A DNA stretch of 64,000 nt from Septoria linicola (taxonomy: Eukaryota; Ascomycota; Dothideomycetes; Mycosphaerellales; Mycosphaerellaceae), in assembly GCA_024114885.1 (NCBI GenBank), contig CP099418.1, forward strand, positions 4,154,001 through 4,218,000. Reading direction: 5' to 3'. The notes beneath the pieces are model-generated. The model was given only the letters and a program-made list of their open reading frames with translations. It searched no databases and was not told where the DNA came from. Every line of letters starts with the position of its first letter. The first letter of the stretch is position 1. This document shows, piece by piece, positions 30,918 to 40,921 of this stretch. A program made the position numbers and the translations under genes.

Positions 30918-33060
30918 CTACCTGTAGAAATCGCCGGGATCCGCATCATTCCCACCTCCTCCTGTTCCAGAGGAAATTCCAGGCGGCTGTTGCGGCTGAT
31001 ATGCTTGGTAGGGAGCCTGGCCTTGGGAGAGCCCCGGGCTGGTCGGTACGCCTGGTGGTGCAGCGTGCGGTTGTGGAGGCGGCTGCTGCTGTGCTGAAAA
31101 CTGTGCATCGGGCTGTGCCGAGTACAGACTCGTTGGAGACTCGAAGCTTTGAGTCCGCTGCCGGCTTAGGTCATCTCTGCTGACGTTCGGCTGCTGTAGC
31201 GGCTGAGAGGACTGCATGAACTGCTGTTGTTGAGGAGGATATGCATTGTAAGTCTGTACAGGGGGCTGCTGTGCTGGAGGAGCCATCTGTGCAGACGGAT
31301 ATGATTGTCTGTTGTCTACGGGCGACTCGTAACATCCTGTAGCAAGCTCTTGAGGATTGCCAGAGTTCAGTGTGTGGATAGAATTGGGTCGAATCTGGCC
31401 CTGGAAGCCCTGACCTGCATTATATGCATCATAAGGTCCGCTTGGAGTCGCGTTTGGGCTGGGCTTTCGTCTGACATCACTTGCTGAGGGTGGCACACCA
31501 CCAGGAATGAAATGAAAAGGAGCTGCTCCTCCTGCTGCGCTAGGGGGCGGACCATTCTGCTGCGGATAAGGGCTGGAGAATCCTGGTTGCTGAGCAGGAG
31601 GCTGTTCTGCGGGCGCCGGTGAATAGAATCGCTGTGGATCCTGTTGGGGAGGGAGATGCTGCTGGCTCTGCGCGAAATTCTGTGGTGGTGCCTGGGAGCT
31701 TTGCATCGACGTCCCTGGGTAACCTTGCGGCGGCGCTTGCGGGCCTCCATAAGGCGGCTGTTGGTGCTGCTGAAACTGAGGTGGCGGCCGTGATCGAACT
31801 GGATATTGCTGTTGATGATACTGTGGTTGGGACATTGATGACTCCAGTAGAGCTTCGTAGTCCCTTCGCGCCTTGATGAACTTTTCATTCAGCTGCGTAA
31901 AGTCATCTACGATTGGTCAGTTCTGCAGTCGCGGCTGAGATGCTTCCCACTCCACCTACCTTTCTTTTGCGAATATCTCGCAATAAGTTCAATCAGCTTC
32001 GGCCGTATGCCGAGCGTCCGCTGGTAGAGCTCGCTGATCTCTTCCTCCTCACGCTCCCCCCTCCTGCCACCTCCTTCAGCCCCTACACTGAGTAGAGCCA
32101 GCAGCTTCTCCACGCTCTTGATCTCACCAAAAACCTCTGCTTCCATCTGCGCATCCCGTTCGAGTTCCTCTTTGGTCGGATCTTGGAGCTTTTCTACATA
32201 ATTCAGTGGAAATATGCCAGTCTGTCCGCGCAAGCTGCCCTTCCACCAATCCTTGTACACAGACTCCAGCACTGCGATGATGTCGTTCTTGCGGAAAGCA
32301 AGCTCGCCTGGCTCCGACGGCGTGAAATCATACAGCGCTCTCACCCTGCTCACGGTCGCAGCTGTGGTTCCTTGCGGAGCTGCTGGTTGTGATTGTGGTT
32401 CTGCTGAGGCCTGCTGCTCCTCTTTCCCACCAGTCTGTGACATACCATTTGCAGGGCCCTTGTCCTTGATGCTCAATGCTAGTGCCATCTGCAGCTCTTC
32501 CTCTTCTTTGCGCCTGTCATCGCCACTAATCTCCTTCTTCGTTGGTTTGCTTGGTGGCATGAGGCCTGGTTGTTGGGTCCTCAACTTCTGGTACGCCTGC
32601 TCCATGATCCCCAGCTCCGGCGACGATCTGAATTCATCGGACCAGCCACTCATGCGCTCCAGCACCTTTTGCTTGACCTGTGCATGTGTTGTTCGATCGC
32701 CAGCGAGGCGCAATAACGCCTCTGTGAAGGCCTTTGAAGCCAGCTCGCGGTGTAGAGGTAGGCCACAATTCTGGGAAAGGGCGTTCGCAAGTTCGAGTGT
32801 GTAGAGTTGAACATTCGCATTACGGTGCGCCAGTCGCTTGATTAGGGCGGCTGTTGCTTGTGCTGGCCCAGAGGAATTGGCCGATACGCGATCGCAGACA
32901 TCGAGAATGTATTCCCAGTTCTCGCTCGTGAGGTTTTCGTCGGTTGCCTTGACTATTTCACAACCATCGCATTAGCCCACAACAGGGACACAGAAGGCTG
33001 CTGAGCGGCCAACCACATACCGACGGCGTCATCCATGGGCGAGCTCTGTGCTCGGAACAT
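30918..33060 (-). CDS. HSE1: ESCRT-0 subunit Hse1 (STAM-like, three exons)
   Basis: Endosomal ubiquitin-sorting protein that partners Vps27 to deliver ubiquitinated cargo to multivesicular bodies. Exons 33021-33060, 31960-32952 and 30918-31906 join to 673 residues. Domains in order: VHS (about 8-140, starting VKATDENLTSENWEYILDVC), a ubiquitin-interacting motif (EEELQMALALSIKD, about 165-178), an SH3 domain (ALYDFTPSEPGELAFRKND to GIFPLNYVEKL, about 218-270), then a helical GAT-like segment. A long Pro/Gln-rich tail completes it. Intron 1 is 68 nt and intron 2 is 53 nt. The order VHS-UIM-SH3 is diagnostic for Hse1/STAM and excludes Vps27, which has a FYVE domain. Confidence 0.94.
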
Positions 33061-33413
33061 AGTTGCAGTAGATGTCAGGTCATGCACTTTGAGTAAGAGC
33101 AAATGTGATGAGAGCAGGTGAGGAGAAGAAGAAGTGTGGAGGTTTGATGCTGCCTAACCATGTCTCGATCGCCGCAGTTCATAGTTCCACGAGGCTTGTA
33201 GGGCCCGCTAAGCCTTGCATGACGTTCGAAGCACGTGAAAAAGAGCAGGGATGGCAAACTACGGAACATTCTGCGTTCTACGGTAGTCCTCTTGTGTTTG
33301 AATCAGCTGAGAAATGCTTCGCTAGTAAAAAGCATGGCCCAGTCGGGTATACACATGTTAGGCAGTGCCTTTGAGAGGCGTCCCCAAAGCACAATATGTC
33401 CCATGGCCTCCAA
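33061..33413. other. Intergenic
   Basis: About 350 bases between the HSE1 start and the ING/PHD stop on the same strand. Nothing recognisable. Confidence 0.5.
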
Positions 33414-35612
33414 TCAACGCCCTCCGACACCAATGTTCCGTCCCACGAGTCCGTTCGTGTTTTGTCCTAGCTTCAGCTTTTTCCTGCAGTCGGGGCAGTA
33501 CCATTTCGTACGACGTGGTGGTAGATCCTTGAGCTGCACGCAGTCGAGATGGAACCACTCTTTCTCGCAGTCGGTTTCATTGTCACATGCGATCATCGTG
33601 CCCCAGCTCACATCGCCACAAATGCAATAACGCGGCTCATCCGGATCAATGTATTCTTCGGGCGTTTCAATAGCACTCAACCCAGGTTGATCTGCCGGTG
33701 TTGCGGAGTCTTTTTTGATTGCCTGACCCCGCCGACGATTCGGTGCAGCTTTTCGTTGCGAGATGGTCGCCTTCGCACTGTCGTCGTCGTTATTAGTGAT
33801 GACGCCAGGTGGAGGACGCCTGCTGCGGCGGCCACTCTTGGTAACGGCATCTTTGCTGGTACCGGTGCTCTTTGGAGACGTAGGCGTGCTCACAGATGGC
33901 ACACTGTTGCTCGGCAAGCTGGCGTTGCTACCTCTGCGTAGGCTTTGACGCCTATTGGGCGGTTCTTCCGAGACTGCCTTGCCTACCTTGATGGTGATGG
34001 TAGGTCTCCTGCTAGCGGGCGGTGTGGCTGCCTTCCGACTACGGCTAGATGTCATCGCCTTTGGGGAGGACGATGCGCCAGCAGGGGCTAACGGAACTCT
34101 CGAAGTGGTTTGCGAATTGTTTGAGGGCCCTGTGAGCTTCAGTCTCTTGGGCGGATTTGCCCTGGCTTCTGGTGACTTCACGTTGGCCGCTTTTGAAGAG
34201 CCCGCAGCTGGCGTGGCCTCTCTCTTGCGTTTCTTCTGAGCTTCAGGAGAGGTCGGCTTAGTGCCCTCCACAGGCGTATCGACACCTTGCTCACGCGCCA
34301 ATTGTGCTTGCAGAGCTTGTTCCTCCAAAAGCCGCTGCCTCTTCAGTTTCTTTGCCTCGTTGAGTCGCATGCCTCGATTGATAAGCTCAGCATCTGCATC
34401 ATCGTCGTCCGCGTAGACCTGCGGTCCCAGCATGGCGTTGATCTGATCCGTCTCCTCTCCACTGATCATGACTTTGGTGGGATCCAGCTCATTACCCTCA
34501 TCGACAAAGGTTGTGCCATTTGCCTCTGCATCCTGCCTCGCCGCTTCTTTACCGGCCAGGCCGCGACCAAGGTTTTTGAGCTCCCGACGTACCATTGTCT
34601 GAGATGGCACCCAGATAGCATTCTTCTTCATACGCTTCCTGAGCTTCGCCATTTCCCACTCTGTTAGTTTTACCCACGGCAGCCACTTACTGCCTTTGGC
34701 GGCGTCTGCAGGCGGTTCCGTGAGCGCTAACAGAGCGTTAGATGTGCTGATTCCAGCGACTGCGGAATGTGCATTCGTGCCTGGCTGCCCAGGAGCACGA
34801 GGTCCTCGTGGTTTCAAGCTTTCGGCCTTGCGGTCCCTTTCCTGCTTCTCTCTTCTCTCCTTGTCGGTTTTCGGCGGCTTGGGCGTCCTTGATCGAGGAC
34901 GAGGTGTGGCCAGCTTCTTTTTGTCCTGCTCGACAACAGTGTCATCAAGCAACGGTGGTGACGGTCGTGGAGAGGTCCAATCTGACATGTTGTCTAGCGG
35001 CGCATTCGGGTCCGGCGGCGGCAGCACTTCCCCTGGAACCATGATCTTTCTGCCTCGCAGCTTACTTGCCGCTTTGTCTTGTGCTCGACGAGACTGCTTC
35101 TCCAGCTTCGCGTCATCGGCTCGTGTGCTCAACCGACGCTCGCGCTTCAGATTGGGCCATGTCAGAGCCTGTTGTTCGGGAGTCGGATCTCTGGATGGAG
35201 GCTTTGGCTGTGAACTGAGCTTGTCGGCGACAATGTCCAACCGTTTCGCTTCTCGTTGACATTCATCGTCCAGTCTGACAGCCTCTTCCATGGACATGCG
35301 ACAGGCGGCCTCTGCCTCCTCGAGTGCAAGGCTGATGGCTTTCCGCAACTGCACCGGATCAGGTCTGTCATGTTTGATGGTCGGTAAGGTGCTGTAGGCA
35401 GTAGTATCGTTGTGGACTGATCTGATGGCATTCTCGGCCTTGGTCCGTTGCTCCTGGATCAAGGTCAAGGCGCGGACCAGGTGGGAGGGAAAGTGCTCGG
35501 TGTATGTGAGGAAGTCGGAGAGTGTGGCCTGAATGTCGGGATCGGAATGCGGCTGGCGACTCAGCGATCTCAAATCATCGACTGAGGCGTGCGAGAGGGC
35601 AGCGGCAGCCAT
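33414..35612 (-). CDS. ING-family PHD-finger protein
   Basis: Predicted chromatin reader of a histone acetyltransferase or deacetylase complex (Yng1/Yng2/Pho23 relatives). The 732-residue product has an N-terminal ING-type helical region (about 10-110, with TYTEHFPSHLVRALTLIQEQ) and a long basic Ser/Pro/Lys-rich middle. The C-terminal C4HC3 PHD finger runs from YCICGDVSWGTMIACDN through EWFHLDCV to KWYCPDC; its aromatic cage positions suit H3K4me3 binding. At over 700 residues it is about twice the length of yeast Pho23, mostly because of the disordered middle. ATG 35610-35612 (MAAAALSHAS) is chosen; the upstream open frame has only a GTG. Which of the three yeast paralogues it matches is not resolved. 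Confidence 0.85.
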   Translation of the reverse strand: MAAAALSHASVDDLRSLSRQPHSDPDIQATLSDFLTYTEHFPSHLVRALTLIQEQRTKAENAIRSVHNDTTAYSTLPTIKHDRPDPVQLRKAISLALEEAEAACRMSMEEAVRLDDECQREAKRLDIVADKLSSQPKPPSRDPTPEQQALTWPNLKRERRLSTRADDAKLEKQSRRAQDKAASKLRGRKIMVPGEVLPPPDPNAPLDNMSDWTSPRPSPPLLDDTVVEQDKKKLATPRPRSRTPKPPKTDKERREKQERDRKAESLKPRGPRAPGQPGTNAHSAVAGISTSNALLALTEPPADAAKGSKWLPWVKLTEWEMAKLRKRMKKNAIWVPSQTMVRRELKNLGRGLAGKEAARQDAEANGTTFVDEGNELDPTKVMISGEETDQINAMLGPQVYADDDDADAELINRGMRLNEAKKLKRQRLLEEQALQAQLAREQGVDTPVEGTKPTSPEAQKKRKREATPAAGSSKAANVKSPEARANPPKRLKLTGPSNNSQTTSRVPLAPAGASSSPKAMTSSRSRKAATPPASRRPTITIKVGKAVSEEPPNRRQSLRRGSNASLPSNSVPSVSTPTSPKSTGTSKDAVTKSGRRSRRPPPGVITNNDDDSAKATISQRKAAPNRRRGQAIKKDSATPADQPGLSAIETPEEYIDPDEPRYCICGDVSWGTMIACDNETDCEKEWFHLDCVQLKDLPPRRTKWYCPDCRKKLKLGQNTNGLVGRNIGVGGR

Positions 35613-36146
35613 GGCGCCGGTGATGGTGGTGGTGTTGATGTTATGCTGTGCAGGGACGAGCGAAGCCGCGAGTGGTGAGGGGCGGTTTCGACTTGTAGCG
35701 GCGGCGAGTTCGAGTTGCACATCTCACGTCTTGCGCGTTTCCATGCTGCTTCGTCCCATGCCAATCCGGTGTGTTGCGGTGTTCTGTGGTGAAAAGGACA
35801 ATGTAATGAGAGCGAGCAGTGTCGCGAAGTGCTCGATGGAGTAAGACGCGTTGCGAAAGGACCGTGTGGAGTGGAGACCGACACTAAGTTAGTGTAGAAG
35901 TAGCGTGATCGCGGAAGCTGTTTTGCGGCGGATGCACAACAGCTGCTGCACGCCTCTCTCAGACGCAATGGAAACATACACTGTGCTACTCTTCGCCTTT
36001 ATCTTCCTGTTGCTGCTCAGCATCAGCTGGAGTGCAAGCCTCATCGCACGTGTATATCCTGCCGCAAATTCACCCCAAGAACCACCACGCGCAAATGTGC
36101 ACATGAACACAAAGACATCGTGAGACCTGCAGCCAGCAGCATCAAT
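35613..36146. other. Intergenic/5' region, may contain an upstream membrane-anchor exon
   Basis: About 530 bases between two divergent starts. At 35968-36049 a short frame encodes a strongly hydrophobic segment (METYTVLLFAFIFLLLLSIS) that can splice in phase to the next gene (donor 36050, acceptor 36132). Confidence 0.4.
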
Positions 36147-36812
36147 ATGGCCATGAAGCACGGCGACCAAGGTGCTCCATCACCGCCTCAGGAGAACAAA
36201 TCGAGCAGTGGCTACGCATCGTATGTACCGCATGATCTAAAATATGACGCCGCCTTCGAGGATGCTGTCATGCGCATCGCGCTGGCTCCACCAGCCGCAT
36301 CGGATGGTATTCGTATTATTCCCGAGGACAGCCCGGAGCAGCCTGTGGAAGGTACTTCTATCCGGTCCCAGGATATCGCGCCCCAGAGTCTTCCAGAGAT
36401 CGCCGAGACTGACTTACCACTGCCACTCGATGATGCACGGCGCATTTATGCCAGTGCAATACCTGGCGTCAAGCTCACCCATCCCGGGGGCTATCTGGAA
36501 GGAGGCCCCGGCCTCGATCCTGATATGGACACCTTCCCTGAGGACTTTTTGAACAATCGCTCTCATGTACGTACAAGTGCTGACCTTCGTGCGGCTGTGG
36601 ACAAGGAGGTGGAGGAGAACATGCTGGATCTACGCGAGAGAATGCGTAAACGTGAGCAAGCTATCAAGGAAAACGAGGAAGTTGAGAAGAAGCTACAAGA
36701 ACTTGTGCTGCAGCATGCTATGGAGCTGAAGGTTCACAAGAAGCTTGCAGATGATAGGAGGGCAAAGAAAGAAGCTAAGGAAAGGCGCCGCGCGGGAAGA
36801 GAAGGCGGTTGA
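36147..36812 (+). CDS. Hypothetical protein with C-terminal coiled coil
   Basis: I do not recognise this gene. The 221-residue product has a polar N-terminus, a middle with YASAIPGVKLTHPGGYLEGG and DPDMDTFPEDFLNNR, and a long charged C-terminal helix (about 150-221) rich in Glu/Lys/Arg and likely coiled coil. The biased codon usage and length of the frame support a real gene. ATG at 36147 follows an upstream GTG. A fused model with the hydrophobic exon 35968-36049 (82 nt, phase 1, intron 36050-36132) would give a membrane-anchored form; its donor GTGTAT is weak. No function is proposed. Confidence 0.6.
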   Translation: MAMKHGDQGAPSPPQENKSSSGYASYVPHDLKYDAAFEDAVMRIALAPPAASDGIRIIPEDSPEQPVEGTSIRSQDIAPQSLPEIAETDLPLPLDDARRIYASAIPGVKLTHPGGYLEGGPGLDPDMDTFPEDFLNNRSHVRTSADLRAAVDKEVEENMLDLRERMRKREQAIKENEEVEKKLQELVLQHAMELKVHKKLADDRRAKKEAKERRRAGREGG

Positions 36813-37783
36813 AGTGCTTCGTCGATGAGGGACGAACGTTATCACGCAGTTGTTCAGTCATGATTATCTCGGAACGAGGAAAATTCTCGTAAGCTGTAAA
36901 ACGGGGAGCCTGCCTCAAGCTGTGGGACGCGAGAAGATTTTCGAGAGATCGGCCCACCAGGAGCAGCTGAACACGATACGTGAGGCCGTACTGAAGTGCC
37001 AGTGTCTCGAAGCTACAGCCCCTCACGCGCTCCTCCAATCCCTTAGACTGGCAAGATCTCTGACGGCGTGGTGAGCTCTCTTGTAGATTGCACGTCCTGG
37101 CAAGCACTGCTCTGACGTTTGACGCAGCGGAAGGCGGATTCTTATGTGTGCCGGAAAACATTCGCGTTGGCTCGAGCATGCAAAGATTGCAATCAATCGA
37201 TGAGGCCAACGCTGTCGATACTGCCGCTGCCGCGTGATGAGTACCGAGAGCCTGTGAATCCGTGCGCTGGGCGGAGGAGTCCAGTCCAGCTCAGCAGGAT
37301 TGGCGAGACACATCTTGAACTCGACACCGATGCGAACACGGACCGAGACGGCCTCAGCATGGACCTGCAGGTCAAGCAGTGCCTCACGTGTTCTGTTGGG
37401 ATATTCATCTTTAAGGTAGCTGCCAATATTGACCATGTCAATACAGACTCAAGTTTGGACCGCACATCTTTCTGCCCGAACCCAGCACAGTCATGACTAT
37501 CGGTTCCTGCCTGACAATATCTGCCGATTTCAAATACCTGATGGCCGCTCTAGCCTTTCCGACGCCGATTGTTCCTAATATGAAGCTCCGCAGTCCATGC
37601 TCGTACCTCCTTGGTTCTGTCGACAAGCCCTATTTTCCCGCTGCAGGCTGGTCTTTCCACGATGCCAGGATATGCGGCCCAGAAATCGTGCTCGGTCTTC
37701 CGCGTCCGGCGTATCCCTCTGCGTCTGCTACGACGAGGATCAGAGTCGACTTTGATACCTCATCAAATGCTCATGCTCACCAA
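36813..37783. other. Intergenic, gene-poor
   Basis: About 970 bases with overlapping frames of 60-145 codons on both strands. None has a domain, signal peptide or clear splice pattern, so none is called. Confidence 0.4.
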
Positions 37784-37960
37784 TCAAAGCATATCTCGCT
37801 CCTGCCTGCGCCCGCCCAAGTCGCTGTTCGGACTTCCTGAGCTGGTGTCTCGGTTCGCTCTGCCGACACGTGTTCGAAGGCGCCATATTGCTAGGCCAAT
37901 GCCAGTGAGCAGCGCGAAGACCACAAGTATGATTGTCGCAATGCCAATGTTGCCTTGCAT
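37784..37960 (-). CDS. Putative 58-residue single-pass membrane protein
   Basis: ATG at 37958-37960, stop TGA at 37784-37786. The product begins MQGNIGIATIILVVFALLTG and continues into a clean 20-residue hydrophobic helix. The helix is followed by a basic stop-transfer (IWRLRTRVGRANR) and a polar tail ending RRQERDML. This helix/positive-inside pattern is unlikely in random sequence, but the family is unknown to me and expression is unproven. A GTGAGC donor-like site lies just after the stop, so a longer spliced form is possible. Confidence 0.35.
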   Translation of the reverse strand: MQGNIGIATIILVVFALLTGIGLAIWRLRTRVGRANRDTSSGSPNSDLGGRRQERDML

Positions 37961-38476
37961 TCTTGCGATCGGTCAATCGGTACGCCGGGACTGGGTAGAA
38001 GTGTAGCTTGCAGTATATTGGTATGAATGCTGCTCGATGTATGGATTCAGAAGATGATGATTAGATATGTTGCGAGAGCAAGAATGTTTTACAGACAAGA
38101 GAGTAGGTCCTTCTATGCAGCTCAACGACAATAAGATGGGAAGGTCAAGGCCGCACATTCGCTCCTACTACACGGTCGTTAACCTACAGCAGCACTCTGC
38201 CAGTCCGATTTATTACTGCCGTCCTCACTAAGCAGTCGCACAGTATTTCCGCAATTGAAGCTCCGCACGAAGCTGCCGGAGCTACAGAAAGTCATAGAAG
38301 ACGACTTTATGTTAACAGAAGACATGCGATCCCGAAACTTACTGCTTCTTTGCACCCCAAATGGCAATGAAGAAGATAAATCCGGACTTGATTCGAGCTC
38401 GTGCTTGCGCCTGAAGAAACATGACAGACCGCCACACAACTAGTCTTACATACAGAACAACCATCTTACAAGACCA
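37961..38476. other. Intergenic
   Basis: About 515 bases. Two short frames (62-86 codons) overlap on opposite strands without features; nothing recognised. Confidence 0.4.
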
Positions 38477-39597
38477 TTACTCATCATCGTAAAAGCACGC
38501 ATCTGGCTTATGAACGCAAATCTTTCCACTCTTCTCACTTTCGAGGACGATCTTCGGATCACTCTCAGAGGCCTTGACCTGCTTGCCGTCGACCTTCTTG
38601 GACTTCTTCAAAATCTCCTTCACGGTACCTTCAACGTAGCCCGGCATGGCTTTCCACGTTACTTTCTGGCCCTCTTTGGGAAGTCGATCCGCTGAGCCTT
38701 TCTGCGCTGGTTCGGTCGCGTCCATGTGCTTGGATCCGATGGTGGCTTTGCCGTCGTTGTCTTTCTGCTTCTTGGAAGTACCGTTCTGTTGCTCGGTGTC
38801 CTTGCGCTTTTGGCCAGCTTTTGATCCTTTGGTCGATTTGCTCTTGGCTTGTTCCTCCTCGGCTTCTTCTTCATCCGCCGCCTCATCTTCCTTTTCGTCC
38901 TGCTTGGCCTTAGAACCCTTAGCTTTGGGATCCTTCTTGCTTCCATTCGCCTTCTCTTCAGACTCCTTGCTTTGGTCACTTTTCTCCTGAGCATTCTTCG
39001 TTTGGCTGCGAGAGCTTCGACCACTAGAAGCATTGGCGTTGCTCTCTTTCTTTTGGTCCTTGCTATCATCCTTGGTAGCCTTTCGACGACTCTCCTTCGC
39101 TTTCGAAGTATTCTCCACATGTTGCTTGCCTTCCTTCGACTCAGCTTGCTTCTGTGATTTGTTAGCGGATCTTACAAAAACGATGGCGCATGCTGAGCTG
39201 CTATTTACCTTCTGATCAGTCTCCTCCTTTTCCTTCTCACTCATGTTCTCCCATGCCTTCTTTGGCAGGTATCGCTTTTCGGTGCCGTCCTCCTGCTTGG
39301 CTTTGCCTTCTCCATCCTTCGTTTGCCAATCCTCTTCGCCCCAATTTGTCAAGTTCTGTTGCGATTCATCCTTGTCCTTCTTGTCGGTAGTGTAGTCTCC
39401 GCCGCGTTTCTTATACTCACTCGCCATCATTTGGGCCTGCAGGATGTTAGATAGGCCTTTTTTTCTCCTGAATCAGACCATATACTGACCTTGCGAGCAC
39501 TCCATTGTCCAGGCTGTCCACCTTTGTCGCTGTTTTGGATCTCTTCCTTGACTTGATCCCTAAGCTTGGGATCTGTATACTTCCCCTTTGGTGGCAT
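38477..39597 (-). CDS. DUF5872 / Hva1-TUDOR domain protein (three exons)
   Basis: Exons 39490-39597, 39209-39436 and 38477-39151 join to 336 residues. The N-terminal region has the DUF5872-type pattern: KYTDPKLRDQVKEEI, GGQPGQWSARKAQ and EYKKRGGDYT, followed by EKRYLPKKAWENMSEKEK. A long Lys/Glu/Ser-rich, disordered middle follows. The C-terminus (about 275-336) is an Hva1-type TUDOR domain: EGQKVTWKAMPGYVEGTVKE to KICVHKPDACFY. The family was first named in hypervirulence-associated protein 1 of Cryptococcus; molecular function is not settled. The second intron (39152-39208, 57 nt) has no stop and is a multiple of three, so retention would add 19 residues in frame. The start codon is 328 bases from the left end of the transposon nest. 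Confidence 0.85.
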
Positions 39598-39924
39598 AAT
39601 TGCGAAAGATCTGGATTCGGAAGATCACGGGCAGCTATCAATTCTATAACAATACGGTCAATAGAGAAAAGTAGAATTACTTAAGATAAGACTATGGGAC
39701 TGCTCTATAGGTGTGCTCCTTTGCGACTCGCTTCGTAGGAGCGTCGCAACGGCATGAACTAGCCAGATCGTCATTGATTTCAACATATTTGTCGCAGACT
39801 GTATTTGTGACATCACGATTAATGGTTCCTGGCGCAAACGAGCACTCGGGGATAGACGCCAGATGTGATCAAGATGCCCTTGCAGAAGCGTAAACCTTCT
39901 CCACGATCTGGTGATGCGTAGTTA
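39598..39924. other. Short promoter spacer beside the transposon nest
   Basis: About 330 bases of normal composition (CA and TG present, no RIP) between the Hva1-TUDOR start and the transposon's TA target duplicate (39923-39924). Confidence 0.5.
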
Positions 39925-39957
39925 ACGTGTTTGATAGGTTGGTACATTAGATAGGTT
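39925..39957 (+). repeat. Left terminal inverted repeat of the pogo-like element
   Basis: 33 bp starting ACGTGTTTGATAGG, matching the right end in inverse with one A/G difference (a RIP-type change). Beyond 33 bp the similarity continues imperfectly for about 20 bp. Confidence 0.88.
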
Positions 39958-40644
39958 CGTGTATCAACTTCCGTCTCGTATCTACTACTACCATTAAACG
40001 CGTCCATTATTCTACTATTTTACGCGATAACACCTCTAAACGAACAGGCTATTTAGTATACTATTCGTAACTACTAATTAGGTCGTTTTCTAAGCGTACG
40101 ACGCGCTATAGCTACTTATAGAGTCAAATATTCTACTATTAACTATAGAGTTAAAGGCACGCCTCTACTCGCTAGTATACTATATAGTAATAGAGCCTTA
40201 ACGCCTATTAAAGAAAAGGTAGTTTATTAGAGAATATTAGACCTAGATTTATATAGTTATTTACTAATATAGGCTATTATCTATACCTAGGCTTCTTTAA
40301 TCCTTAGAGTACGCTCTAGAAAAGAGGTTAGATAGCGATAGGCCTATAACTTTATTAAACGCTATCTAGGCCTAGAAATATAGCTATTATAAAGGCTATC
40401 GAATTAAAGAGTAAAGAATAAGGATCCTAAGGTTATTATAAAGTAGTTTAGGCTCGTTTAGAATATAATTACCTACTATAGAATTATATAGTATAATATA
40501 TATAACTTTAATAAGAGTAGAATTCGCTTTAGATACTATTAGAATACTATAGTTATTACTACTATAGAGCGTAGGTAGCGACTAAAGGCCTTAGTTTCTA
40601 ATTTAATATAGTAGTAGATAGTTATTACCTATATTAATATAGAA

Positions 40645-40921
40645 TATTAAAAGTAGAGAGCGTATTATATACTATATAATATTAAGAAGGGTATAGCGTA
40701 GTAAAGAAAAATAGAAGATTAATCTTAAACTAACTTATGTATATAGTATAGTAGTAATATACTAGGAACTAAATATAAAGTTAATTAAGTTAGTTATCTA
40801 AGAAGAGAAGAAAGAGAAGTAAGATATACCTCTTACTAAGCCTTAGGTAGATACCTTAGGTATCTAGAACTATACTTAAATACATATATCTAGACTAACT
40901 ATCTAGGATATATTCTTAATA
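40645..40921 (-). repeat. copia LTR (element 3' end)
   Basis: 277 bp, same length and nearly the same sequence as the copy at 53330; differences are transitions. Confidence 0.9.

Noticed and set aside
37023..37496. Overlapping 125-137 codon frames on both strands
   Set aside because: Neither strand shows splice logic, domain or signal; a gene here cannot be supported from sequence alone.
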